From positions 541,588,335 to 541,652,334 of the forward strand of contig NC_081412.1 of assembly GCF_030272615.1 (NCBI RefSeq): a DNA stretch of 64,000 bases, given 5' to 3'. Made by a program: the position numbers and the translations under genes. The notes under the pieces are model-generated. The model made no database searches, was not told the origin of the DNA, and was given only the letters and a program-made list of their open reading frames with translations. The stretch comes from Cryptomeria japonica. Lineage: Eukaryota; Streptophyta; Pinopsida; Cupressales; Cupressaceae. Positions 12,306-24,220 of this stretch are shown here, one piece after another (positions within the stretch are counted from its first letter, which is position 1; every line of letters starts with the position of its first letter).

Positions 12306-14720
12306 TCTTGACATGGGTGAAATTAATGTTATTAATGTTTTGAGAATTACGAAGCAGTCTTATTGCAACTTCATTTTTATTGCCAAGTATGATGAAATTA
12401 GTAGATGGGAAGGAAACAATTTTATTGTGCTTCCTAGTAAGATTAATACTGATGTGGAGAATCATTTCACACAACTTGATGATCATTTTTAAAACTATAC
12501 TAATCGCTGTCAATTTTTATTTGTTGGGGTTTGCAATAAGTTTGGTGGGTATTGTTTGTGTTGTTTCTAGACTTATTACTAGTATATTGTTAATCTGATT
12601 TATGACATGGGAGGTCCATTGAAAATTTTAGACCCAAAGAATTATAAGGAACTTCAAAAAGATGAGTAAGTGTGGGACATTTTTCATAAGGAATGGATGA
12701 TGTCTTTCTTCTTTGTGATGAAGAGATATAATAGAGTGCTTTCGTTGAGATTTTGCAACCCATGGTAGAAAAGGGAAGTTGTTATCATTAGTATATCCTT
12801 CATGACCATGCCTGACTTCATTACATGCATGATATTTTAAAATAATGAGGGGAAGAAGGTCAAAAAGAGGAGCTCTAGAGACTACAAGAGCTACTTGAAG
12901 AAATTTTTTGAAAAAGGAGAAAAATTGGTGGTGGTACGAAATGGGTATGATCGCTCTGTCCTCCCTAAACCCTATGCCATGGTAAGCTACTTTGTCATGA
13001 AATATTTCACCCTAGAAGGGAATTATACTACTATGCATGACTATAATTTCCCTATTCTTAATCACATTAGACATGGTGAAAGAATTAGTTTGCCTCATTA
13101 CTTATTTACTTCTTTGTCTGCAAGTATCTTGAAAGGGGTCGCCCCTCTGCTCCATCAAGGTCTTATTTATTCCCTTTACAAATATGTGTTAGACCACTTC
13201 CCTCACTGCAATCGCTTGCTAAACCCACCTAGGCATTCTATGTCTAGAGATGAAGGCCATCGGTCTTCTATTTGAATTGATCTTATTGAAACTAATCCTT
13301 TATCATCGAATGAGAAAACCCCTACCTTCAAAACTAAGAGTAAAAATCATAAAGATGAGATTTATTTTGAATCCCTTGAGCTCACCTTACTCAAAATGAA
13401 CCCTAAAAAATGAAAAGATGTTACCCCTAAAAATAGGCCGACTAAATTTAGGAAAGATAAGAAAGATTGTAGCGAGAAGACAATAACTATAGATTCGAAC
13501 TTGTGTGATTATGAGATGGAGGAATAAAATTTGTATAAAAATTAGAAATATGAGGGAAGCTCTGGGGAAAGGCACTCGGGTCACCTCCTTGCCAAGGATA
13601 AAAAAGAGAAATTAGAAATGAAAGAGGCTTCCTCTAAACTTGCAGAGGATTTTACCTTGGAGGAAGATGATGGTTCCTCAAATGATGATTCAGAGGATGA
13701 TGAATTTTAGGATGTTTGGGAGGAGCATGCAGATGAAAATAGGGAGGAATCATAAGGTTTAAGTGATTCACTAGAAGAAAAAAATAACTTAGACCAGAAT
13801 TCCTCATCTTCAACGGCCTATGAAGCCGATGAAATGGTGCCCTGTTCCCAAAATACCCCAATTGATTATGAAGAGATCAATGTCAAACAGTTGAAAAGTC
13901 AAATTATTGACCTTTAGGTCAAGGTCATGAATCTTGGGGTGAAGATAGAGGATTACAAATAGGGTTATAGGCTTTCGAGGGATGCTTGAATTCCCTTTGT
14001 GCTATCACTGACAAGGTTATGCAAAAAGTGGCCATGGGGTTTATTTTGGGACAAAGCAATATGAAGAAGAACCAAAAATCTAAAAGGAAAAGACAACATT
14101 TAGGAGGAAGAATAGGAGGACATGTCATTCCCTAAAGTCTGGTAGGATTAGATGAGGAGACTAGCCAAGAATTGGAATCTCATCAGGGATGATTAGGCTA
14201 TTTTTGGATTGGTGCACTTTTTTGTCAGTTCGTGATTTGAATTATGGTTTAGTTAGTTTTATTTATGGCCTCTCTTGGTTAATTATTCTCTATTTTATTA
14301 CTTTGGACTTGTGGTTAATTGGGCTTGTGTGCCCTATTAGTATGTTAGGTTTAATTTTGATTATGGACACTACTATGACTATGAACTTTTATTTGTTATT
14401 TGCTAGTATTTTTAGACTTGGTAGGAGGTAGTATGGTAGGTTGATTATACCTAGGTAAATTCATATGTTAGTTATTTATTACTTTTGAGGAATATCTTTT
14501 GTTGCTTGTAAGTTTCCTAGCTATGTGATGCTTGAGGCTATGTTGTTGCTCTTTGGTTTTGTTATTTTATGAGGGTTGAAGACCCCTTCCCTGCTAAAGT
14601 AATCAAAACCAAACTTTTTATGATTTATTCTATTATATTTATGGGTTTGAATGGGATGGTGGATGGTTTAATTAGTGTTTCTAATATTGATCTAATATGG
14701 TTACATAGTTAACTCTCATA
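12306..14720 (+). mobile_element. ORF-bearing repeat, copy 1 (RT-less, LINE-like family)
   Basis: Decayed coding repeat. Its best open stretch (12895-13275) reads YFVMKYFTLEGNYTTMHDYN, then FPILNHIRHGERISLPHYLF. This matches in order and spacing copy 2 at 30.05-30.27 kb (MRYVALDGHF...VNYFMHD) and copy 3 at 40.4-40.5 kb (MRYITLDGHF...LNHFRHD). Before it lies a W/F-rich segment; after it an acidic Ser/Asp/Glu-rich stretch (13620-13860), a weak coiled-coil-like stretch (near 13890) and a T-rich tail (14190-14720). No reverse transcriptase or integrase motif is visible. Stops interrupt the frame, so it is dead. The copia element split it on its left. The function of the encoded protein is unknown to me. 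Confidence 0.6.
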
Positions 14721-14783
14721 GAAATTCATAATTTGTGTTGTGTATGAAAGGAAGCCAAGCAAGAAATAAATGCTTCTTGTATA

Positions 14784-15543
14784 TGGTGAAATTTGGAATA
14801 TTAAACAATTGTAAAACCATTAAAGATTCAACCACATAAAACCCTAATTCTACAATCAAGAATCCATCATACACCAATGAAGAACCTAAAACATGCAAAT
14901 CACAACAAAATAGAAAGATTGTATCATTTACATGCTCAGTAGGGTTTGATCTTCATTGTTTCCTATCTCCATTGATATTGTTTGATGTATTTTCTCTCAA
15001 ATTTTGCGTTGTGCACAAGAGCTCAACAAAGAATTTTTTGTGGTTGTGAAGTCACTTGATCACAAGAAATTTGATTGCATATGTCAAATTAGGGTTGTTA
15101 AAGGATGAAGGAATCCTCTTATATAGAAAACACCTTAGAAAATGGAGGGATAATATTAAGAGGTGTAAGGTTAAATGGTCGGCTCGGATTAAAGGGTAGG
15201 TAGAGAAAATAATAAAATATGAAGGGAGTAGTTATAGGAAGATTAAGAGATAAATGACAAGTATCATGGAGGGAAAAAACTAATGAATTAATTAATAAAA
15301 TAAATAATTATTTAATTAATAGAGGAAGTAGGACCAATTAAATAAATAAAATATTTATTTAATTTAGGGAAAGGATAATTTAAATAAATAAATAAAATTA
15401 TTTAAATTTGGAAAGGATAGAAGAGGATAAGTGAAGTAATTAAATAAATAAAAACTTGTATAATTACTAGAAGGCTTGGGATAAAATAATTAAATAAATA
15501 AAATATTTGTTCAATTAGGCTAAGACAATTATAGGTGTCTACA
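14784..15543 (-). repeat. 3' LTR of the gypsy-type element
   Basis: Matches 28496-29204 from tggtgaaatttgg to ggtgtctaca. It includes an A/T-rich stretch of repeated taaataaataaaa blocks (15280-15510), which differs in length between the two LTRs. Confidence 0.88.
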
Positions 15544-15558
15544 TTTTGCTCCTCTTTG
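15544..15558 (-). other. Polypurine tract of the gypsy-type element
   Basis: The minus strand reads tcaaagaggagcaaaa directly before the LTR start TGTAGACACC, the expected plus-strand primer position. Confidence 0.7.
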
Positions 15559-16384
15559 AGACAATATAGCCTATCACATTGGCTCAAAGAAGATAAGATA
15601 AACTGGTACCAATTTGCCTCGAGATGGGAGTGATATGCTCCCTCAAGAGATTGGATGAAAATTTTGAAAAAAAATGCAGACAATATCTTGAAAAGAAAGA
15701 AAGGATAAACGGGTTAAGGAGAAGATGATAGGGTTAAATGTGCAAGAAACTAGACTCAACAGGGATAAACAGGTAGGAAACGGGGATAGGAGATGTGCAC
15801 AACCAATTAGGGTTCCATAGCCTATATATAGAGGTCATGAGGTAAAACATCCTCATTTGCATCCAAAGCATTTAAGAGATTAGAGGGCAGAGCACTCAAA
15901 CAGATTATAGAGAAATCAACAATTAGGACATCATGGTAGTCAGATTACATCAGTTTGATCGAGTTCAATGGTTTGTGTGGCCTATAAACATGGGTGATCT
16001 GGTATGTATCTCAAACTTGCTTAGTCATTTTTCATTTATGATGCATTTATTAGGTTAGATAGGTAGATTGAATGAAAACACATAATTGGTAGATAGGGTT
16101 AGAAATGTGTCTAGGTCTCTTTAGGGCACATCTAGGGTATGCAAATGTGTATGTGTCAAGTATGTGCACATCTATAAATGTAATTGTGTTTAGGTCATGT
16201 GTGTGTATGTTTATGTCTTAAGGTCACGTCTAGGGTATTATGTCGTATCTAGGTGATAGGGAGGCATGTGTGTAGAACAACACTGCATCTGTGATTAAAA
16301 ATGCATTTGGGTAGAGAAAAACTACCTTTGTGTAGTAAGGACGTGTGTATGATAAATAAAATCATGTTTGTATCCAAAAAGGCA
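15544..16384 (+). promoter_or_regulatory. Possible promoter region for the antisense ORF
   Basis: A TATATATA box lies at 15823-15830 on the plus strand, about 1.1 kb before the plant mobile domain ORF. It is followed by sequence with little decay of base composition. Antisense accessory genes with their own promoters are known in some Tat-lineage elements. That this box is used is inference only. Confidence 0.3.
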
Positions 16385-16845
16385 AAAAAATGAGTTTTTT
16401 GATAGACATACGCTATCAATTTGATAAGATATTGAGAGGATACACTCAAATAGGTTCCCTAGCTAGGAATATATAGGATTAGAGCTAGAATCAGCAACCA
16501 CGTGATAGACATACATTGCCAATTGGCTAAACTATTGAGAGGATACACTCAAACAAGTGCCCCTAGGTAGGTAGGATGCTAAGCTAATAGAAGATAAGAT
16601 ATCAAATTGATAAAATTTGGAAAGTGATCTAGAAAAAAAGGATCATGTGCATTGTCAAAAACATATACACTAGGATACAGTTCCATGTGATAAACAAAAG
16701 AACTAGGATAAAAGAGTGGCATGTGATAGACATAGGCACTAGGTGAAGCCTGATGAATAGTACCATGTGATAAACATAAGTACTACTAGGCTAGGATAGG
16801 ATAAGTAGCATTATGTGATAGATATGAGTACTACTAGGATTGACA
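16385..16845. repeat. Degenerate short tandem repeats
   Basis: The phrase gatagacata(c)...attgagaggatacactcaaa occurs twice (from about 16400 and 16503). Variants of catgtgataaacataagtact occur several times between 16690 and 16835. Tandem repeats between coding part and 3' LTR are a known habit of Tat-lineage gypsy elements. Confidence 0.6.
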
Positions 16846-16933
16846 CAATTGGTTCATTGATTGCAAGAGTATCTAGGATAATTGGAGTCACGAGAGAGAT
16901 TCCCTATGACACATTGGCTACGATCGAACCTGA

Positions 16934-17230
16934 CTATTGAGGATCACGCATGTGATAGAGGCCATAGGTTTGAGACATATTATGTTCATGCCTAAGATTT
17001 GGGAAAACATAGGATTTTTTATAGCTCTCATAGAGAGATGGTACTCAGATACATGCTCATTTTATTTTCCGATGGGTGAGATGGCCATCACTTTAGAGGA
17101 TGTTTACACAATTCTAAGGATTCCTATTACCAGGGAGCTAGTGGTATATGATCTGGAGGGAGATGTAGATGCCATGCGACGAGCCTTTGGAGACTCGAAA
17201 TTAGAGTTAAGGGGAGGACATTTGATCTAG
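16934..17230 (+). pseudogene. Plant mobile domain (PMD) ORF, antisense in the gypsy-type element
   Basis: The frame is open from 16934 with no ATG at its start, so this may be an internal exon or a partial copy. The peptide contains FFIALIERWYSDTCSFYFP, then MGEMAITLEDVYTILRIPI, which fits the plant mobile domain consensus (ERW...T.TFH.P.GE.TITLEDV..L..LPI). PMDs occur both in host proteins of the MAIL1/MAIN type and in plant transposons. Here it lies on the strand opposite to gag, between gag and the 3' LTR, which is the place reported for antisense accessory ORFs in Tat-type elements. Only about 97 residues remain of a domain that normally runs to several hundred, so it is partial. Confidence 0.75.
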
Positions 17231-18020
17231 GAGGTGATGTATACCAGTGGACATGTACTAGCAACAGTGGTTGGAGGAGTGACCAACGATATGTTTGATT
17301 GTGTAATCAAAGGATGTGGTAGTATAATTTGCATTGTTAAATATGTATTAGGAGCTTTTCCCTTATCATGTTTTAGGAATGGTTCCTTAAACATTGCATG
17401 TTCCTCATTGGAAATGTGACCATCAACATTTATTGTGCCATTATCAATAAGATCTCGTATGATATTCTTCAATCTATGACAATTGCTAGTCGTGCCCTTT
17501 TCTCTTGTGATAATCACAAAACTCATCATCATTCCACCATGTAGGTTTCACTTTTGGTTCATAAGGTGGATTGTCAGGTATTGTTATTTGTATTATTTTG
17601 TCATATGGATAAGGACATATGTCTTTCATTATGTAGTCCTTTTTTGGTGCATGCATATCTACCATCTATTTTTCCAAATCCTTGATCTATTGCTGCAAGT
17701 CATTATTAGGTGGTGTCTTATCTCTCTGAGGTATTCTCATGCCTAGGCCACTAGGTGGAGGAGGAGGAATATGATGCATGTAAGGAGTGTATTTATCATA
17801 TATATGCTCATATGGAGGAACATAATTGTAGCTAGTGTATGGGCCACTTGATATGATATTATAATGAGGAGCACTAGGCTTAGGACGATTGTATGTGTCA
17901 TGGCCATGAGGATAAAAGGTGTTATAATTATGATATTGAGTATTGTCCAATAATCTAACACGGGGTATCCTAGCATAGGTATTGGCATGATCTTGGATGT
18001 TCTCTTGTTATTGAACATGT
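17227..18020 (-). pseudogene. Gypsy gag, C-terminal part (fossil)
   Basis: Two segments. A Tyr/Pro-rich stretch (17687-17950: DNTQYHNYNTFYPHGHDTYN and following, with a PPPPP run) is followed by CHRLKNIIRDLIDNGTINVD, then a run with HAMFKEPFLKHDKGKAP (17227-17532). The latter is typical of the end of plant gypsy Gag. The gag continues on the far side of the nested element at 25345. Broken. Confidence 0.75.
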
Positions 18021-19143
18021 TGGAATCAAGGAACATTGAAAGTGGGGGTGAATTAGTATTTTGCAATTTTTAACTTTATTAAATTGTTCATTCAACCACT
18101 TAATCCATATGAGAAAAAGAAAGATGCAATAAAATAAACTAAGTAGCCACAACACCATAACACCAAAATATTATACATGTAAAACCCGATCAAGGGAAAA
18201 ACCATGGTGGTGATGAGACCCAAAAATGAATATACTCAAATATAAAGTTTTACAATAGAATGCACATGCATTCAGGCACACTACCTAGAGCTCACTGCTC
18301 AAAACAAAGACTAGATACAACCCTAGGAAGGCTCACTACCTTACAAATGAGTTACAAATTATCATAAGAGAATTTGAACTATTGAACAACTTCTATAAAT
18401 GCCAGGGTATAGTTCTGATTAAGCACATTGCACAACTTTTTTCACACTCTACCACAAACTACTTTGTTCCATTGTTTTGTAATGAATCTGGAGCATAGAT
18501 CTTTGACTTGCACATGTGAAACTATGCAAACTCAATCACACAACCTTTTCGCATACCTATAATGTCCAAATTGAACATAACAATTGGTCTTATATATCTG
18601 CAACACACAATCATATCGGTTATATGTTAGCTCAAGAATATTTAACATATTCATCAAACATGTACGAATTATCAGTTGAATCTGATATCCAATGCATATT
18701 CAAACCAATAAGAGTTATCCACATGATTCCCATATCTTAGATAAACATCCTCAAACACAAGAATAATCACTAAAACTTCTCCATTAATTCTGCACATTGA
18801 TCAATCACACAAGTCGGCCATACTTCACTATTCAACTCAAAAATTGATATACTGGATCTCCTAACTTGCACAAAAATTATCACCAGAGGCTAAAATCATG
18901 TAATAAGGTATTATAGAAATATATCAAGCTTCCCTTAGCTCCGCAACATAAAATATTCAACTAAGGTGAAATACCGATCAATATACTGTACTCTGCCAGA
19001 TGCTCTAATCTAACTCTTTGGACCTAACGAGATCATCACACTAACTTTTGGTATAATAAAATCAGTCACTATGGATGGGAATTCTAACCTAAGTTTCCAT
19101 CAATGAAAACATATAATGACTTGAGCAATGTCTCTTGCCAACA
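18021..19143 (-). repeat. 3' LTR of the nested copia-type element
   Basis: Starts tggaatcaaggaacattg and ends ...cttgccaaca, like 24221-25344. The purine tract (minus strand of 19144-19156, acaaaagggggagat) lies directly inside. Confidence 0.92.
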
Positions 19144-22100
19144 ATCTCCCCCTTTTGTATTGATGGCAACACTTAGTGAAAAATGACTAAGTGTCAAAAT
19201 CAGTACCAACATATGAATACACTGCAAAACTCAAAATCTCAAAATTTTAGAACTCCCCCTGAGATGAATACAACATTTTCCACTTCCCTACACTCCCCCT
19301 TTGACATCAATGCAAAGGTAGGAATCTGCATGCCAGAAATTTACCTAAAAATTCTATATACATATGTACACATAGACCTTTACATGAACTTAAAGATATT
19401 TGAAAAAGTTCTCTTTAATGAATTCAAGTGACTATCCTAATCTTTCTTAAGGCACTCCAAAACTAAGATTAGGCCAATAAAGAGGTATGCTTGCATTTCT
19501 ATTGACTTAATATCTATAGGATCATCTGTGGTAATAGCATCTTGAGCTTCCTTCAATGCACTAAGCATGGTGTCTAACTTAGAAGTGATGAGGCTTCGAA
19601 TCTCACTAACTTTGCTAATAATCTTCTCCTTTTCATGGATGATATTTTTTATCTTATCAAGCAGTAATTTAACCTAATTTTCCTGACTGGCAATAAAGAC
19701 TAACAAAGGATCAAATAACTAAGATATACTTGCGAGTAGCTTCTCATTCTCCATAATTTGTTTCTCAATGTCTGCAACAAACTTAGAAAATGATAAACAA
19801 GTCTTGTAGACATTTCCACCTTCAGAGAAAGCACCTTGAATACCTTTCACAAATGTGTCTAAAAAGATTCTATCATTGGAAATCATCTTTTGCAGCTCAC
19901 CTAGTCTCTTAGCATCAAACTCATTCTAGACCTTAGTCTCTGCCGACTTCTCTAAGGATTCAAAATGAGTACTCACAAAGTTAATTAGGTTCTTTAGCAG
20001 ACCAGATGGAGAATCTAAAGTTTCCTTGACTTATGTAGGAATTAATTTTTGTAGGACACCAGAAGTGAGGGTTAGAAACTCACTATCCTCAATGTGAGAC
20101 TTCAAAATTTCCTCTCTATCCTTAGCCTGAGAAAGTGTTGCTAAATCCATTTTTTTGTATAGGAGAGAGGGTGGCTAAATAAATAGGCCCTTGGGATAGT
20201 ATTGGATTTTCAAATCTTCTATAGCATCTCTTGCTTCAATATGTTTATCCTTGGCATCAATTTCTTCTTTGACCTCTTTCAAACCTATATCATCAACCAG
20301 AGCTAGAGCCTCCACCAATGGCATTAAATCCATAGGCTGATCCAAACAATTTTGTGTATCCTCATCCTCATTACCTTTACATTTCTCCTCTTCACCCTCA
20401 TTGAACTCATCTTGATGCTTATCTACATCTTCATTTTCCATAACAGAGGGAACATTTACATCAGTTTGATCATCTTTTGGTTGCTCTTTTTGCACTATCG
20501 AAGCTACAGAAACAACATCATACTTATTATGTTCCAAAAATGGATTCAAAATATTTTTAGTATCTTTCATTACTTCATCTATTTTCCCAATCATGAGCTT
20601 GTTTATTCTAGTTTTTCTCCTAAAATTATTTTGGGCCTCCTTAAGTATTCTCTTAACCTCTTCTACTTCTATTACCAAACATAAATTATCACATACTCCT
20701 TTCACCTATAATTTTTTGCTTTTGTGGTATTTCTTCTTATTTCCAAAATATCATATAAGCTTTTTGGAATGTCAGACAGGATCTCTACAAGAGCCCTATT
20801 GAAAATATTCAGATATTTAACTATGGCTTCTTCTAGAGTCCTTTTACCATCATCATCAAATTTGACATAACATTCAAGAAGAGGCTTCATATTGCTTTGC
20901 ACTGTTAATGCTTCTTCAACCTCTTTGACTAACATACCAGGCTTATTAGAATTTATCTCCACTTTCTTGTTGGCTTTACCTTCACCGAATGGCTTGTACT
21001 TAGAGACTTTTGTAGCTTTAGTGCTCTTGGTCTTCATTTTATTCACCTCTTCATCAGACCTGGTTTCCTCATCATCCTTCACAGTCACATATACTCTTAT
21101 GATCTTCTCTTTCTTCCTCTTTTCACCTTTACCAGATGGCTTGGCTGGTTATTTGGCATATTTGGTTGACTTGGCAAGACTGGAGGAGGGAGAAGCACTT
21201 CTAGTCTGCCTTGGCTTAGCAGTGGAGGATTTCAGACTAGTTGGCTCAACTTTTATTGGCTTCTCTACTTCTTGGAATCTTTTCCTAGCCTCTTGGACTA
21301 CTTCCTTAGAGATGCCAATACTTTCAGCATATTCTTCAATGTGCTTCCTCACCTTCTTCTAAATTTTCAGCTTCTTAAATTTGGAATACAATTGTAAGTC
21401 CTTTTTCAGCAAATGTTCCAAATCTTTCTTCTCATGGATATACTGGTTTTCTCAAGAGATGTTGAACATATAGCTCAATAATTTTCTCATCAACTTAATA
21501 CCCCATGGGCATGATCTAAACAATTCTGGGCTCAACTACTTCCATTAGGCATTGGTTTGTATCAACCATGAAGAAAATAGTATCCTTATACTTATCAACA
21601 ATAGATTTACGGATTCTCTCCCTATCATGCATTATACTCTAAAAATTTGTGAAATATCCCCATAGAATAGCTTTTTGAGCCTTAGCATCACTAACATTGT
21701 ATAGTAATTATCTGATATGCACTGCTACATTCCTTTCATATGCCCATTGGACCTGACCTACTCCTGAAACCTCATTCATGAAGTAAAGAAATAAACATAG
21801 GATCAAAGTTCCATATTTGAATGGATTCTTCTTTTCTTTTTTAATCTTGGCTAGGTTCTTCATTAGCTCACTCCAGATAAATTCACATGGATCATACTTA
21901 TTGTTCTCCCATATCATCTCATATTTTGCATAGATATTTGTTTCAAATATTGACTTTTCCCAGCTGGAACTATAAATCTTATAACCTATTATCATAAAAG
22001 CGAATCTCACATCATGTTTTAGACTATCATTGATAGTCATTGCCCTTCTATCAAATTTTGAACTAGTTGTATCAGTGACAATCTAGTTCTTCATAGATTT

Positions 22101-22700
22101 AATTGTGGGTACATCATCAGAAGAGCATAGACCAAATACGAACCTAATGGCATTCTTGGTGATCATGAACGGCTTATTTAAACACATAAACTCATCGTGC
22201 ATCCTGATGAGCACATACCAGAGCCAATTGTTTTCATCAAGCAACAAGAATTTGACAAACTACACAAAACTCTTTTCCTCCAACACTTTCAATTTTGTCT
22301 TTAGCCTTAAATCCTTATCTATGAACTGCTTATTATAAAGATTCAACAAATGAGAGCTTCCCAACTCCTCAAGGTTGCAATGAGTGTAAACCCTAATGTC
22401 CTCAATATGCAGAACACTGTATGGTACTGATGAGAATGTACTTTGTGGATCATCCTTGACTAAAATAAATGGATGTTTCTTGAAATTGGGTCAAGCTCTT
22501 TCATTAATATCAACAACCAAAGGGGTAGCCATCTTCATAATTCTTGAATTAAAACGTTTTGCAGAAAATACCTTTCTTACCCAAATTAGGGTTTCATATA
22601 GGAATCAGTTTCATGCTTCGGTCTCTTGGATAATCTTCTCACAAAGCGCTCTCCTATTCTTCTCTTGAATGTAAAGTGACAAATGAATGAGTTAAGTTGT
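19144..22700 (-). pseudogene. Uncharacterised coding region of the nested element
   Basis: A long decayed coding region in the place where pol should be. Its first part is rich in aromatic residues (about 21708-22330, for example DENNWLWYVLIRMHDEF and YGTLILCLFLYFMNEVSGVG). The second part is Lys/Glu/Ser-rich and probably flexible (20175-21352). I recognise no enzyme motif. It could be an accessory (extra) ORF of a copia lineage or a captured host sequence; the sequence does not decide. Broken fossil. Confidence 0.55.
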
Positions 22701-22999
22701 CTTTTGTCACTTGCATATATAACTTTTAGGGTGCATTAAATGTGGTTTGTCCTAAACCTTCTAGATACTCAGCATTTCCATACTGCTTCACAAAATTTAT
22801 TTGTGCATCTTCATTATTGCTCAAATTCGTTCAGAGATCACCTCAAACCATCTGCAATGCCGTAATATGGCTTGTTAAACATGCCAGATTTAGGCATCAT
22901 CTACTATAGCGGGGTGTAGAATTTTCATGAAAACTCCCCCTAGGCTAGAGGCCTTAATTTAGTTCCAAGATGAATTTCCAACACCAAATTTAAGTGTGG

Positions 23000-24190
23000 A
23001 TCCATTCCCTGCATCACTATCACTCTTCTTAACCCATGTCTACTTCATTTGATTTCTGACCTCCTCCACTTTCGGTTTCCCTTTTTCATCTGCTTGCGCA
23101 TTCTTATTCTTGTCTGTCGGACCATTCCTATTCATATTTATGCTTCTACAAAATCTTGCAATGTGACTAGATTTGTTGCAATTGTAGCACACAACATTTC
23201 CTTGTCTAGGCCTTAAATACCCTTGATTTCCTCTTGACCTGTACTGGTTAGCAATGTGTCCAAACCTTCTACATGCATAACACCTTAAATTTCTTCTATT
23301 GAAAGATTTATCCATCACACTTCTGGATTCATTTGATTTTTTTCAATACTTATTGCATTTCAAACATTGACCAGAGAAATATGGACAATTACGATTCATC
23401 CTATTTTTGCATTGAAGTAGTTTATGAAAAAAAATATTGCAAACAAAACAATTGCCATTGAACTTTTGACCATTAGGTTGTCTTACCAGAGACCTTTTAT
23501 TTTTATTTTTCTTATTTGCTAACATAGGATTTCTTTGACTATATGTGGAGCTTTCACCTTTCTCAAATCCAAGGCCTCGCTTGTTGTCTTCACTCTTTTG
23601 ACTTTCAAGCATTTCCTCAAGCTTAGCTGAGCTAATCTTGAACTTCTCCTTGTACTCATTTCCAGTACCAAGTTCATCCCCAAGAATGATAATTTCCCTT
23701 TCAATCTCTTGCTCATTATTCTTAGATTATTGTAGTTCAAGCTTCAACCAATCATTCTCACAATTAATTTTGTAGAATTCATCAGATATATCTTTCAAGG
23801 ACCGAGTAATATTCTCCTAACTATTCTTCCTTCCTTCAATCTCCTTGGCCAACTTCATCACTATAGATTCCATCTCATGCTTTAGGACTGCATTATCTCT
23901 ACCAAGTTTCTCACATTCTTCTATCTTCTCCCTAAAGGCTTCATCATCCATGCTTTGGATTTCTTTTTGTTTTAACTTATCAACAAGTTCATTTATCTTT
24001 TCCCTAGACTTATTCAGTTGCTCCTTCAATGGCTGAATGAATTTCTCACCATCCTTAAGTTTTGCTTGCAAGTTCCGTACTTTAGCTTTGGATTGATCAA
24101 GATCATCAAGTGCAACAAGAAGCTAATGTTGAAGACTGCTGGAATCCATTGAATCATATTCTCAGATCTTCTTCAAGTTATTGAACTTCT
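23000..24190 (-). pseudogene. Copia Gag-like region of the nested element
   Basis: A predicted coiled coil (23817-24071; heptad-like Leu/Lys/Glu pattern) is followed by the phrase LESQKSEDNKRGLGFEKGES, which is common in the C-terminal half of plant copia Gag. Cysteine-rich zinc knuckles follow: one degenerate (CFVCNIFFHKLLQC) and two good CCHC boxes (CYACRRFGHIANQY and CYNCNKSSHIARFC). It starts directly after the primer site, so the usual N-terminal Gag domain seems absent. Broken fossil. Confidence 0.75.
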
Positions 24191-24203
24191 TCCGAGGAAT
24201 TAG

Positions 24204-24215
24204 GCTCTGATACCA
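24204..24215 (-). other. tRNA-iMet primer binding site of the nested element
   Basis: The minus strand reads TGGTATCAGAGC, five bases inside the 5' LTR. Same primer as the copia element at 4.2-12.3 kb. Confidence 0.9.
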
Positions 24216-24220
24216 ATTAT

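Noticed and set aside
16385-16845. CRISPR-like spacing of repeated words
   Set aside because: Repeats are degenerate and irregularly spaced, in a plant LTR element. Not a CRISPR array.
20352-21362. Plus-strand frames of 110-156 codons
   Set aside because: Antisense to the Lys/Glu-rich region of the nested LTR element.
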